Origin: Wuchereria bancrofti
Lineage: Eukaryota > Nematoda > Chromadorea > Rhabditida > Onchocercidae
DNA length: 64,000 nucleotides
Direction: 5' to 3'
NCBI GenBank assembly: GCA_005281725.1
Contig: SSBO01000001.1
Location: 3,208,399 to 3,272,398 of the forward strand
The notes beneath the pieces were generated by a model. That model worked only from the letters and a program-made list of their open reading frames with translations, had not been told where the DNA came from and made no database searches. A program made the translations under genes and the position numbers. This document shows, piece by piece, positions 1 through 12,030 of the stretch (the first letter of the stretch is position 1; each line of letters starts with the position of its first letter).

Positions 1-1200
1 TTACTCGTAATATTCAACAAAATCACTTAGCATCATTTGTCGGCTACCTTGTGTCATTACATCAACCACTTCAATCATACGATCACCAACTGCTTTTAAC
101 ACACACCGTGCAGTGAAAGTCCCATCTTTTGGCATTCTAATAATTCATAATCCAATTTAATTATCATCTCACAGAATAAAACACTTATCAAATACATACG
201 ACATTTCTTACCACAAAAAAATTTCTAACAAAACTCAGCTTTTAGTTTTTAAAATTTAATTGGAAGGAAAATATAATTTAAGAGAAGTGAAATGATTTCG
301 AGCTGCAAAAAATAATTAGAAACATTTATCGTACGTCACAAAACATACTTCATTCCAAGTGAGCTCAATGAATCTCTGAACAGAAGAGGTTCTTCCACAC
401 CGTTTTCTTGCACATATTCAATTGTAAAATCTAAAGAACTTATAAAATAACTCCTTCTTTGTAATAGAAATTGGAAAAGCAATAAAGACGAAATGGTTAA
501 TTAAAAGTCGAATGATAACAAACAGTGGTTCAATAATAATTGACTTCCATGTGTATCAGAAACAACCCTAAAAAGGAGATTCATCAGACTCGCAGATAAC
601 TCCAAAGTCATTTAAAATCACTACTTCCTACTCATTACTACTAATTTATGATAGTCGTGAACAAAGTTATGTACCGGAAGCATTCATTTCTCGACACATA
701 TCTTTAATTTCAAACTCCTTTTTTGCGAGCACTACATCCAGATCATATGTCCAAGGCCCACTAGCAAACTGTTGTTCCTCCTGATCTTCAGCAATCTTAT
801 CTTGGTGGATGCTTTCGTCACTACTGAACCATTCCTCTTCTGAACTTGTTGATTGCGAACGTTTCCTCTAAAATCTTTTGCAATTAGTAAAAATACGATC
901 AACAGTAGCGGAAATTCAGCATGAAAAGGTATTACTACTATTTCAAAACAATAATTTGAGTGGAAGTGATAATGATTCATTTAAATGCAGAATACAAATA
1001 GCTAGAGCAAGCCACTTCAGAAATGAATTATTCCTTAATACGGTGCACATCTCATCAGAAATACTTGATAAGTTATTTTTCATCCGAATTTCAAAGCTCG
1101 GAAGGAATATGTTAACTTCAGAACATATTTTGGAACATACTTTTCTTCCATTTTTCCGGGGAATCTTCTGCTTAGTTCCAAATGGCTCCAATTCAGTCAT
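1..1200 (-). CDS. KDM2/JHDM1-type JmjC histone demethylase, N-terminal part (cut by window edge)
   Basis: Four minus-strand exons join in phase: 1141-1200 (start ATG at 1198-1200), 675-867, 349-430 and 5-136. The first two give a basic-acidic N-terminus (NGRKRKRSQSTSSEEEW), a likely nuclear targeting region. The next exons contain DFTIEYVQENG, EEPLLFRDS, LGMKMPKDGTFTARC and VGDRMIEVVDVMTQ, followed by MLSDFVEYY. This order matches the segment just before the JmjC core of KDM2/JHDM1 demethylases, which remove methyl groups from histone H3 lysine 36 in the nucleus. Unlike KDM7/PHF8, no PHD finger precedes it. The last visible codon would run into GTAA at the edge; I read that as a splice donor, not a stop, because the family continues here. 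The iron-binding HxD..H residues lie outside the window, so activity cannot be judged. Confidence 0.75.
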
Positions 1201-2493
1201 AATTTTGACTAAATTATTAGTGTTTCTTTACTACCGCTAAAATCTGCAAATGATGTCTCATTATAACGAACAAGTAAAATGAAAATTCAACAGCGATACA
1301 GCATAATAATATTATCTAAAAACATAGATACCAAATTCGGACACTCCCAAACTATTATATGTGCTGCAAGGGAAAAGTGCTCCAATAATAAAATATACAA
1401 AAAACTATTCCATGATTATGTCATCACATTCTGACCTTAATAGATATAGGATGGAGCTTTACCAACCCATCACTAACCAATACAATTTGTATAAACTGTA
1501 CAATTACATCAACAATGCCTCAGCAACATATTTCATTTCACATATTGTAGCATGCAACTATTATGAAAACTGTTCAGACAAAGATGGAGTGAAGATTCAC
1601 TGTTGTGGATGAACAAAGTCAGTTTCAGTGGTGAGGCATGGTTAGGAAGTAAGGTAGATAGTGTTTGGTGAGGATTGGGAGTGATGAAGACAGTCTTGTT
1701 CAACATGTGGAGTAAAGAGATATCAGGCGAGGAAAGAGCACAGAGATTGGCAGGACTGTTAAGAGCAAGGATGGATATGGTACATAGAACTTTTATGGCA
1801 AAGTTAAAGTTCACCTAGCAACATTAGAAGTACCTGACTTATACCTTACTTAGGTATTTGGTAGACTTCTTAGTTTCCTTATCTTACATAATTCATATCG
1901 AAATTTTCGAGACTTTTATTGGTGGAATTTATGGCTTTGCTTTGTGTGTTCTTTCTGTTATACGGAATGTGAGAGAGAACATGAGATAGAATGCAGGTCC
2001 TGTTAATGAACATATTCTTCCAAGTTTGCAAAATATTCTCTGCAAAATGACATTCCTCTCCGTTTACCTATTATGTGCTTCGACATCTTTCTTAATTTAT
2101 CTCTTACGGTGCTTCATCATGTAGTATTTCAAAAGTTTTTTATTGTAGATAATCAGTTTTATTCAAAATATCTTGTTGCTACAATCATCTAACCATATTT
2201 GCTTGCAGACTTCTAATTAATCTGCTTGGGAGCCATTCTGTTGCACGTCATAATTCATGTATGCCTACAATATGCTCAAGTTATGTAAACGGTATGCTTG
2301 CTTGCTTGTAATGCCAAACACTTCATATTGCTGTCAGATAAGAGATTATTATTGAGAAAAGAACTTATCAGAGAAGTTTTTTCGCGGGAGATGCAGTATA
2401 TTGCACTTCATCTACTGCGATTTAAAGTAATCATTCCCTGTCAAACTTCATTCAGTGTTGACAGATATCTGAATTGTTTAGTTTCTTCCCAAT
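1201..2493. other. Non-coding interval upstream of the KDM2-type gene
   Basis: No exon chain with good splice signals is seen on either strand. Short open frames here lack family resemblance. This stretch should hold the promoter of the KDM2-type gene (minus strand) and the 3' end of the gene at 2494-4136. Confidence 0.4.
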
Positions 2494-4136
2494 TCATATT
2501 TCCCAATAACTTTTTGAAAAATTTTCCTGACTGCTTACACGAGCAGTTGTTGCAGCTAATTGCTGTAATTGCTCAAGTTTTTGGTGAATAACTTGATCAT
2601 TATAGAAAGCAGCATCAGGACTACCACCGGCTTTTTTCCGTTCCTCTAGATCGGTCAGTAGTGACGCCAGTTGCGTCTGGAAAGCTGCAAATTCAGGAGC
2701 AATCAAGGTTGCACTTTTCTCAATTGTCTGCAATCGTTTTGCCACCAACTAAAATGGCGTCTAAATGATCTGGAAGTATATCTGAATCAAAAGCAAGATT
2801 TTCTAGTCATCAAAGCATTTTATATATTAAAGAACAGTTGTTTCCATACTGTAAGCTTAAACGATGAAACAGACTTTAAACAAATATGTTGTTGTTTGGA
2901 AAAGATTCGTTGAAATCATTCATTCTATAATTTTCATTCAATAAAAACGATAAAGGATTTGTGATATGATTTAATGCATGAAACAAACTTCTAATCGTTT
3001 TTGAGCTTCTCCTATCCACTCTTTATCAGTGATATATTTTGAAGAAAGTGACTTGGATGGATCCTCTTTTGGTAATGTCTATAAAAGATAATCGTTTGGG
3101 TCATTTTCGGGAATAAGATATGATGCATAGGGAAGTTATTAAATATGAGAAAGAACTGTTATTTTTATCCATACTTGTATAATTATGTTCCTCTGTACAT
3201 TTATACAATTTCAGATAGTTTTTATTGTACTTATATTCTAAAACCTTTGCAAATTTGTTAGCATCAACTTTTGGAACGCTTGGTGGCAGCACTTGTCCGA
3301 AATTCATCTCCGCATATTTTTTCATTAAACATTGTATTGCCTCATTGATTATATTTTTCTGAAGTAATTCATTGAACACTTTTTCCAGGCAAATTTAGAC
3401 TTTTGTTCGATTAAATGGCTTAGTTTTCAACATTATATTTAATTAATAAAGACTTTCAGTTCTTTTTACAGTTTTTTGTGGTTCGTTTTCACTTCAAAAT
3501 CATTATTTCGAATAACAATTTAAACTTTTAAAATTTGATGTAATTATTTATTAATCACATTTTGAAAGTAATTCGTTACTGAGATACTTTATGAGGTTGT
3601 AATTTGTTTGTGTTACCTCAAAAAGAGCTTTTTCCTCCAGATCTCTTCTCGATTGGTAAATAACGAATCTCAGCTCAGTCCGTACAACGTTTTCTTCTGG
3701 TTCAGTCCTTTGGATACGAATCATTTGCCGCGGTAACACTCTTCCTTTTGAATCCGCCGCATCTTCAGTGCTACAAGATTTTTACATCGCTAATATTGGT
3801 GATTGTATGAGTTAATTAACTACTTAACATCCCACCTGTTTTAAAGATCTAGCACTAGCAGTTTAAATCATTTTAGAGCGTGGAAGGGAGAGAAGATATG
3901 TACTGAACTCTAAAGAATAAGATTGCCTGATTGCTAGTGAAACATCACTTATGTTTAACAGTGAAACGAGCATTATTAATGTAGTTGCAACTCTTATCGG
4001 TTGTACTTATACAAATGCTGGTAATGATTCAGCAAAGTGTTCAACAAGGATTGTTTCATTATTTTAAATGCATGCATTGAATGGGTGAAATTACCCTATG
4101 GTTCTCGATTGTTCAGTGTCATGTCCTGCACTTGTC
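2494..4136 (-). CDS. Unrecognised coiled-coil protein, 5' end not found
   Basis: Five minus-strand exons join in phase: 4095-4136 (tentative), 3617-3770, 3245-3358, 2989-3078 and 2494-2748. They encode about 217 residues from the first visible codon. The protein has a polar N-terminal part, then RTELRFVIYQSRRDLEEKA, a helical stretch with MKKYAEMNFGQVLPPSVP, and a C-terminal part rich in heptad-like leucines (KRLQTIEKSATLIAPEF, HQKLEQLQQLAATTAR) that should form a coiled coil. I do not recognise the family; the C-terminal helices loosely recall dynamitin-like coiled coils, but that is weak. The end is uncertain: either the frame reads through to a TGA at 2494, or CGT|gtaagc at 2539 is a donor to an exon I cannot find. 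An upstream exon with the ATG is missing. Confidence 0.5.
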
Positions 4137-5441
4137 CTGAAAAAAAGGTTCTATTCAAACTTAAAACTAAAATATCTTGTGTGTTTTCCTTTGACTAATA
4201 GGTAAAAAGTTTTAATTCAAGTGTAATTGAAGGTTGGATTTTCGTGCAAGTTCAAGTTGGTAGTGTTTTATAGTTTCTAGCAAGACAATTTCATGACCTC
4301 ATTGTCAGCAATGATCTATACAGAAGGCACAACCGTCTAGTAAAGTTTTCAATGATAAAATTACGTAATGTTGGTGCTGTTGCTTCTTTTAGTTGGTTAT
4401 ATCTTTACCAAATGCTAAATTTTTTATTAAATTTTCAATAAATTCAGTCGATCATGAATCACCTGACAAGATGAAAAACAATGATTTTAGTATTTTCTTT
4501 TTTTTTTTGTTGGTTACAAACGATCATATTGAGCATTCTTTTTCCTCTCTTAACGGTAACAGCCTTGAACATTCTTATTTTATCTTGAGCACGCTCAGGA
4601 ATTTTAAATCAGTACTTCTGAATGCACCTGTACTTTCGGAAGAACTAAATCAGCATGATTTCTAGTCATTTATTTATTTTTTGCACTAAAGACATACGTA
4701 TTTGCTGTATGATGCTGAAAGCACATGACGTTCACGCGCAGATCATTTCAGGTATTGCCTGAAGGCAGTAATACAAAAATTAATCAAGAAAAGTAATACA
4801 TTCAAAATAGTTCATTACATGAAAATATTGCTTTAGGAGTCAAAGTTTTTAGAATTTTAAACAAGACTGAATTTTATGTTCAAAGCATTTATGGTCTTTT
4901 TAAAGGAACGTTGCAACTGATGAGATCCCTACTAATATTTACATGTATGTGTCCAGAATACAAAAAGTATTCACTATCATTATTAACTTAATCGAAGATA
5001 CATTAGTTAGACACTAATTTTTTATATAGCAGCAGTCTTGCTATATAGAAAATTAGTTATTTCAGCATATGTGATCAGAAGCGATTAGATGAACAAATTT
5101 TCCTACCTTTACTTGCCCATACTCTTGAAATATCGAAGTGATATCAAATATCATTAATACATGAGAAAAACAATGTTTTATACATGAAGTAAATACCCGC
5201 TATATGGAAAACAAATGAATATGTTTTTGATATGACGTTAAATAATAACTTTTCATTTAAAAATTACAAATTCTTTCAAAAGTTTCAGGATTCAGATGAA
5301 TGAAAGCAGTACCAGCATTACTCGTCCTGAATCTTGAAATTTGTTAGTTATTCTAAAAAGTATCTTTTGATGAGGCGTCTGTCGCTTATTTGATGGATTC
5401 GGAGCCAGGATTCATTGATCGGAGAACCACTGGAATACAGC
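4137..5441. other. Interval without a supported gene
   Basis: Lies between the VWA-ZP gene stop and the coiled-coil gene exons, both on the minus strand. It should contain the 3' UTR of the former and the missing first exon of the latter. I could not find a hydrophobic exon that would give the ZP protein a membrane anchor. A 90-codon plus-strand open frame at 4393-4665 is AT-rich and looks like chance. Confidence 0.35.
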
Positions 5442-8400
5442 TTACATTCTCACATCGCAATACTTGATAAGAGTAGCTGGCCGAGTTGATTCATTTTCCA
5501 AAACATTCAACGTTCGGGTCTCCACATTAAATGTTATTGCGAATCCTGGTTTTATCTTGGCTTGCGTTTCACGTTTCAGCCTTAACGTCGAATTATGCGA
5601 GCAGCGTGGAGGCTTCAAATATATCAGATGAAGCAAATAGAAAACAGTACAATGCTCAAATGAGAATGTGAAGAAACTTATAATTTTCCCTTTTCAAAAT
5701 TAAAAAAAAAATCTTAAGAAATCAAAAAAGAGAACTAACAATCATAGCCTTGCATGCATCATCGCTTTCCATATCACACAATGATATCTGACATTGAAAG
5801 ACAACATTCCCGTCTCCAGGGAATTTGAATACACTCATCTCCTTGAAAACATACGCATCATTTTTCCAATTCTTAGAAAATTTCGTGTAATCAGGAGTTT
5901 CAAGGAAATGTGGGTCTACTTCACATCTGAAAAAAAGACAGGTAGGAGTACTTCAGTGGTATTTCATGGTAGACAACTGAAATTCTCCATCGGTGCTTAC
6001 CCGTTCGAATCCACAATCAGTACATTTTTCGTTTCTGATTTAACAAAGCAGTCATGTATCAAGTAGTGATAATTTGATGCTGAAATAAGCTGAAATTTAT
6101 TTAAGAGATGGAAAAAAAGTTTCAAGCGACTTTAGTGATGTGATCAAGAAGACAATCTCAACAGTTCACGTCTAATCTTTAGTGATGTGATCAAGAAGAC
6201 AATCTCAGCAGTTCACGTCTAAGAACTAGCTGCTGACTAAATTGCAATTGCATAATTTATATCAAGACTACTAGTTTTTGAATATGCTAGCAATTTTTAA
6301 GATTTGAACTTAGTATGAACTTACGACTATCGCATTGCCATCTATGAAATAATGATTCACCAACTTTAGCATCCAAAGAAACGCATTGATCAGGCGCAAA
6401 TCGATGAAGTCGATATGTGCATTCGGTATCACTAAGCTTTTTAATTGATGAACGACCTATTTCTTGAGGTGGAAGTGGTTGTTGGTGGAAGCAGGATATA
6501 CTCAATCCCTATAATTTTCGTAAATCATTGTCAAAATAAGGGAATTTGCAATTATCACAATGGTTCATACTAAGAAATTCAAATAAATAAAACTATATTA
6601 AAACAATATAAATTACCTGATCAGCTCTTGTCATGATAACCGGATGGAATTGTAATATGACAGTAATATTAAAAACATAACCAACATGTCGCTATAAATA
6701 AAAAATGAACAAAAATATCCCAAAAAGATTAAAAATCTGTCTGAGATTAAAAATCATTTTTTTTTTTCGAAAAGATTGGTAAATATGTCTAAGGAAAATT
6801 TTGAGCTTTTTCAGTGGTAACAAGAAAAAGGAAAGATACTGTAGCTGGTATTTTAATAAGGCCACATGTGCCCTCGTAAAATGTGATCGAAATTTCCCTG
6901 GATGAGCCATCGGTTACCTGCAAAAAACAAATCATTTAGTGAATATATAATTAGTAAATTCCTTTAACAATTTAAATCCGTGGTTTTTTGAAATTTAAAC
7001 TTAAATTCATAGCAGAACATGTGTTTGATTATTTTCGCATCTTCGCGGTATTCTAGACATCGCAGAGTTTCTGTTCCGAAATCGATTGTACAAAGAATCC
7101 ATCATTTGAAGCAAACAACATAGAAGATTGATTCGTTATTGAATGAAATGACTTGCCTTAACACATCTCATATCATCGTGATACTGCTGTGCATACATAA
7201 GGCCTGTCATTGGCCGTTGTGTTCGGACGGTGAATGTAAGGGAACCTCCGTCACAGGTGATATCAGTAGCGCCACGGATCCTTGGTTCTGGATCAAGTCC
7301 CAGATCTAAACCAATGCAGCCAAAACCAATGTATGGGAGAAATTTGACTTCAAAATCCTGAAATAGACGATATCTTTGAGTGTACATGCAGAAGGCCATC
7401 GGTTCCATAGCTTACTCCGACGTCAGTCAGTAAGTGTTTATATATAAAATACAAAAAAATTTTTGAACAGTTATTATGCAAGATAATTGTCATATTAAAT
7501 CCGATAGCCTAATACGTAAGTCTGACATTTCTCATTAAATAGTATTACTGCTAAATGCTCTTTTATTTCTTTTATTTTCCCTAATTTAAGTAATATGTTA
7601 GTTCTCACACAAGTTAGCCTGAATTTCGTTGGTTAGCATTTCATTGGTTGCACATAAGAATTAAAGCGTAAGTAGTTATTTAAGAATTAGAAAAATAAGA
7701 ATTTTGTTAATTCACAGTACATTGAAGAACACTGCATGCATTAAATTTATACGTTATTATCAGAACCTTTAAATTAACGGGCGTAAAAATATGATCGGTG
7801 TTCTGTGTGATGCTTAGTAATTCGCTTTCATCTGCATATGGTGCTGGGGTCAACGTTATTGCAAAAATTTCTACGCCTTTATCTTTAAGACGTAAAGCCA
7901 TATCCTGAGGTGAACGTTGCGAGTGGCCATCTGTGAATATGATAATCATCTTTTTGACTCCTTCACGTACTCCTGGAATAACTTGCACGTGTTTTCATTA
8001 TCGCTTTCTTCAACTTATTTGAAAAATATGAATTTCAGAAAAAAAAAAGAAAAAAGTCGTACCATTTTCATTATCAGTATCCGTTAACAGTTTGTAAGCC
8101 TGATGTAAAGCGATATGTGTCGATGTGGTACCTTTAATTGATTTCAACCCATTTAAATGTCTTATTACCGTTGTATTGTTACCAATTTGTGGATCGTTAA
8201 ACTTGAAATGGATGTACGCTTGTCCAGAATAAGTAATCAAAGCTAACCTGCAAAAATTTTTTCTAGTTTAATCCGATTCATTTTGTTATAAGTCAAGTTA
8301 AATTTCACTAATTTTATGCGTTAAATTTTCTTTGTTGGAATGATGCAACCATCGATATTTTAAATTTAGTACAGATTAGTTCGAAAGAAAAATAATCTTC

Positions 8401-11011
8401 TGTGTGTTAAATGTTGTCAACATTTCAAAAGTACAAGCAAGTTTGAAGATAGAATGCTTTTCATTCGATTTTGAGGAGTTGATAAGTGGTAATGAGAAAA
8501 GCTTAAAACACTGTCCAGACAGGTTGTTTTGTATTTATTGCTGAAATGGCATCAGACTATTTCACCGGAAGAATATTCGACAGGGTGCAAACAAACAGCA
8601 GTTGTGTGTCACATCGAATCACATGTAAATGCCTCTGAATGCTTTACTACGTTCTCTTGTCAAGCGCTGTGCAACTCTCCCGGCTTTGCTGCTTGCTGTC
8701 AAAAACAACATTTCTGGTAGTGAAACTCCGCGATGACATCCTTTTTCAATTATTATTCTCTCGCAAAAATGAAATTCTAATAAAAATTGAATAATTTTGA
8801 AGCAAATAATCGGTGATGGTTGGTGATTTGTTTACCACGATGTAATAAAATATTTCATTACTGAGTGGTTCTTCAAGCGATCAACTACTTCAATAAATCG
8901 ATATGAAGGAAAGGATGAAAATGTGTCACATAGCTTAACTACCCGCTCATATCATCCCATGTCTGGGTAATATCAATTGTAAAGCAAGTTCCTCAATGAA
9001 ATGCACGAGACATACTTCTCTCTTATCATCTTTTTCATTCAAGTAGGATATAGACAAAAAGATGATACCAGAATAAGTTGAATTATACTTAAAAACTTAT
9101 CCTAGTAAGTACGGATGCCCTACCATTGGAAGAGAACAGTAAAAAGAAATTACCTGACAGCATCTGGGTGTACATTAATGTTTCGAACGATCCGTTCAAC
9201 TGCAAATCTGATTTGTTCATCAAAAAGGTGAGCAACGGATTCGGAAGAGTCAATGATCAGAATCAAGTCAAGAGGCTTATCAGATCCACGGACACAAACT
9301 TAAATATATTGTTTAATTTTAAATAATTATACGGAGATTTTTCCGGCTACATGATCTTTGAAATTATTTGAGCTTTTTAGAAACGTGAGTGAATACATCA
9401 GTAGAATTATACTTAAATACTGATCTCTGCTTATCAGAATAAGCATCGATACCGCTTGGTGAGGCTATGAAGTTTAATTATTCATAAATTTTGGATGCAG
9501 TTTGTTTGAAATTAGTACTACTTTTCCCTTTCTTTTCTAATAAATATTTAGAATTAGATTAATCAGATGCTTATATGTTATACTAGCGACATACCAGGTA
9601 ATTTCTCGCAAACTTCAGTACCTCTCCAGCGATCAAACATTGGTTCTAAATCATCCAAATTTTGATTTGTCACAATTTTCTTTGGATCCTGCAAGAAACA
9701 GCAGAAAATTTTGAAATTGTTTCTTAGAAAATTAAAAAGTTATTTTTTTAATGCGAAAGCTGAAACGGAGATTTTATTCATCAACTGCCTCTATTCTACA
9801 ATTATTGTGCTGTTTATTAACTTATTCATAATTTTTACTTATCAAATCTAACCTAATTTCCAACGTAGAATTATTTATAGAAATGAAATAATATTTTGAT
9901 ACTTTACTTAATACACTATTAATGTTATAAAAAGCAGTTGTAAAAACAGTTAAGATCCATAAGCGATATAGGAAGAAGTTAAATAGATGGCTATTGAGTT
10001 GATATCCTCCTATACCTTGGTAATAGCAAGCAATTCATTCATAGCAACGTATTCACCAGTTCCATAAGCGTAAATGTCAACATTGTCAATTTGTTGTCTC
10101 AATAGATCTGCCATTTCCGTATCTTTAGGATAGTCATGCGTTCGACCATCCGATAATAAATATATTATCTTCGGTATATCCGAAGGCCTCATTCCCTTAA
10201 ATTTTACAAGTGAACTTTTTTCAGATTTTCTTACAAATAATATTTCAAATCGATTATTTTTAGAAATCATATCAGAATTCGGAAAGTCAAGATAATAAAT
10301 ATTAAACTTAAGTTAAATGTCAGTCAATTAAAGCACTGGTTTCTTATTTGAGCATTTACTGCCAAAGATATTTGCCCAATTTTTTTTCAAAATTTTCCGC
10401 TCCTTTTAAAATCAAAAATAATGAAAATACGAGATATTAGTGTAAATAAAAGTTAAGAGAAAATTTTTAAACTATGCATATTACATTTTCTTCATTCAGC
10501 ATACTAAGAGTGTATTCAAATGCATCACCCATCCGTGTTATGCCTGATACATGTCTTAATACATCTAAAGCACCAAGAATATCTTCGCGATCCTTGAATT
10601 TCTTGAAATTAAACTCCAAATGTTGAACACCACTAAAAAATATTTTGCAAAATTTCTTGGCTTCTCATCTTGACCGAACTTTTGAAAACTTCTAGAAATT
10701 TTGAAGTTTAAAATCCGACTCTAATACTTCTGCAATATTTTTCTGTAAAAAAACAATAAATAAGGATACAAATTAATTGAATAGTAAAATACTACTCAAA
10801 TAGTGAAAAAAACTTCTAAGATGTAAACATTATAACTAGTGGAAACACCTGAATTGTATAAGCATGACCCGTGTAGCTGGTTCTCCGATGGTAACATGAT
10901 TGACGATCCGTCGAATGATATCAATTTCGTCTTGAAATTTGTTCTTCAGCGAACCTGAGCTGTCCAGCATAAATACCAAATCCAACGGTTCTGCTTTGAC
11001 AATACACTGAG
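5442..11011 (-). CDS. Cuticlin-like secreted protein with two VWA domains and a ZP domain
   Basis: Fourteen minus-strand exons join in phase: 10849-11011, 10485-10632, 10016-10195, 9595-9688, 9154-9298, 8063-8247, 7767-7981, 7157-7357, 6840-6917, 6617-6691, 6325-6508, 6001-6034, 5740-5926 and 5442-5612. They give about 685 residues without the N-terminus. VWA 1 starts at LDLVFMLDSSGS (MIDAS metal site) and includes IIYLLSDGRTHD. VWA 2 starts at LDLILIIDSSESV and includes KKMIIIFTDGHSQ. The ZP domain has ITCDGGSLTFTVRTQRPMTG, FHPVIMTRADQ, CTYRLHRF, then NGCEVD and FQCQISLCDM, and ends with IPPRCS and a basic LRLKRE site that may be a cleavage site. ZP proteins polymerise in extracellular matrix; worm cuticlins with VWA plus ZP (CUT-6 type) are the nearest known architecture. 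The C-terminus shows no transmembrane segment. The intron after exon 7157-7357 has a GC donor. Confidence 0.85.
6130..6222. repeat. Tandem duplication, 47-bp period, in a VWA-ZP gene intron
   Basis: The 46-nt unit beginning ctttagtgatgtgatcaa and ending ttcacgtctaa occurs at 6130-6175 and again at 6177-6222, with one difference (tcaacag against tcagcag). It lies in the intron between the micro-exon 6001-6034 and exon 6325-6508. Confidence 0.9.
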
Positions 11012-11888
11012 CTGGATATTCAAATTCATTAAATCAGTGGTAAAATTTTATTTAGATATCCAGAAAAGAGTAAAAAATTCAATTCTGCAGCAACAGCTAC
11101 TTCTCGTTGAATGTTGATCTCTTCTGTTAAGAGTTCATTAGTTATCATTAGCAATTTTCTTCCCACTCAATTTTCTTAAATTTTTCCTAAAGACTGATGA
11201 ACAGTAGTGGATAAAAAATAAATATACAAAATAAATCTACGTCCTCTCCTTATGCACCCTTTTCTTCATTGAAAAACTTTTACAAACTAAACCCTAAGCT
11301 TGAAATTTGCCTTTTAGCCTATCTCCTTGAATGATATTACAGTAACCTTAATGTTATAATATATTTTGTATTAATGTATCAATTTTTTTAGCAATTTCTT
11401 TTGCAGTAATATCGGTTATCGATGAATAACGGTGTCATTTCATTCAGTGTTTAATTATATCAAAAACTAGTTCCACATCTATTCGTTTTTACGATAGCAC
11501 ATTCACACAATTTAGAACCTCAAATGCCGTTGGCTGTTTTTCTAACATCTTCAAAAAGTGCCGCTCTCATACGTTTGCAAATAATAATTATTGTAATTTG
11601 GAGCAGTAATGGAAACTATCAGAATTAAATGCCTTTTTAATTCCATTGAAACCAAATTAGTTTGTTTAGATCAAAGAAGCAGAATAATATCATCAAGTCG
11701 ATACAAATTTATCAAGCTGATTTATTTTTGTACTTACCGGCTTAAATTAATTACTTGCTAGTGTGAAACAATTAAGATCTTACTGTATAATTACCAGTAA
11801 TTCGTTAATTGTTGTTATTTATAAAGACAAATGTCCTTTAATCTTCCTGGCTGACTTATTTTATTTGAAATTACTGTTCTAATTGAAA

Positions 11889-12030
11889 AAGTAGAAAACG
11901 AACGTTTGGTTCTTATGGGTGAGTGGACAATTTCAGGTGGTGCTAAGCCATTGTTGATCACTTTGATAGAGGTAGTGATAACTGTGAGCTGATAAAACAG
12001 CAATATCAGCTGGACTTTATTCATTTGGAT
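11889..12030 (-). CDS. Candidate first exon (signal peptide) of the VWA-ZP gene
   Basis: On the minus strand an ATG near 12030 opens MNKVQLILLFYQLTVITTS, a short basic start followed by a hydrophobic run, typical of a secretory signal peptide. An RTKR motif follows, which could be a propeptide cleavage site. Possible donors lie near 11871 (gtaatt) and 11901 (gttcgt). The first coding exon of the VWA-ZP gene needs a preceding exon ending in phase 1; the second donor fits that and the first does not. The link is therefore inference from position, strand and the need for a signal peptide. A further exon between 11.0 and 11.8 kb is possible. Confidence 0.3.

Noticed and set aside
1..4. In-frame TAA at the end of the KDM2-type fragment
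   Set aside because: The protein stops far short of the JmjC core, and gtaa fits a splice donor; treated as truncation by the window edge.
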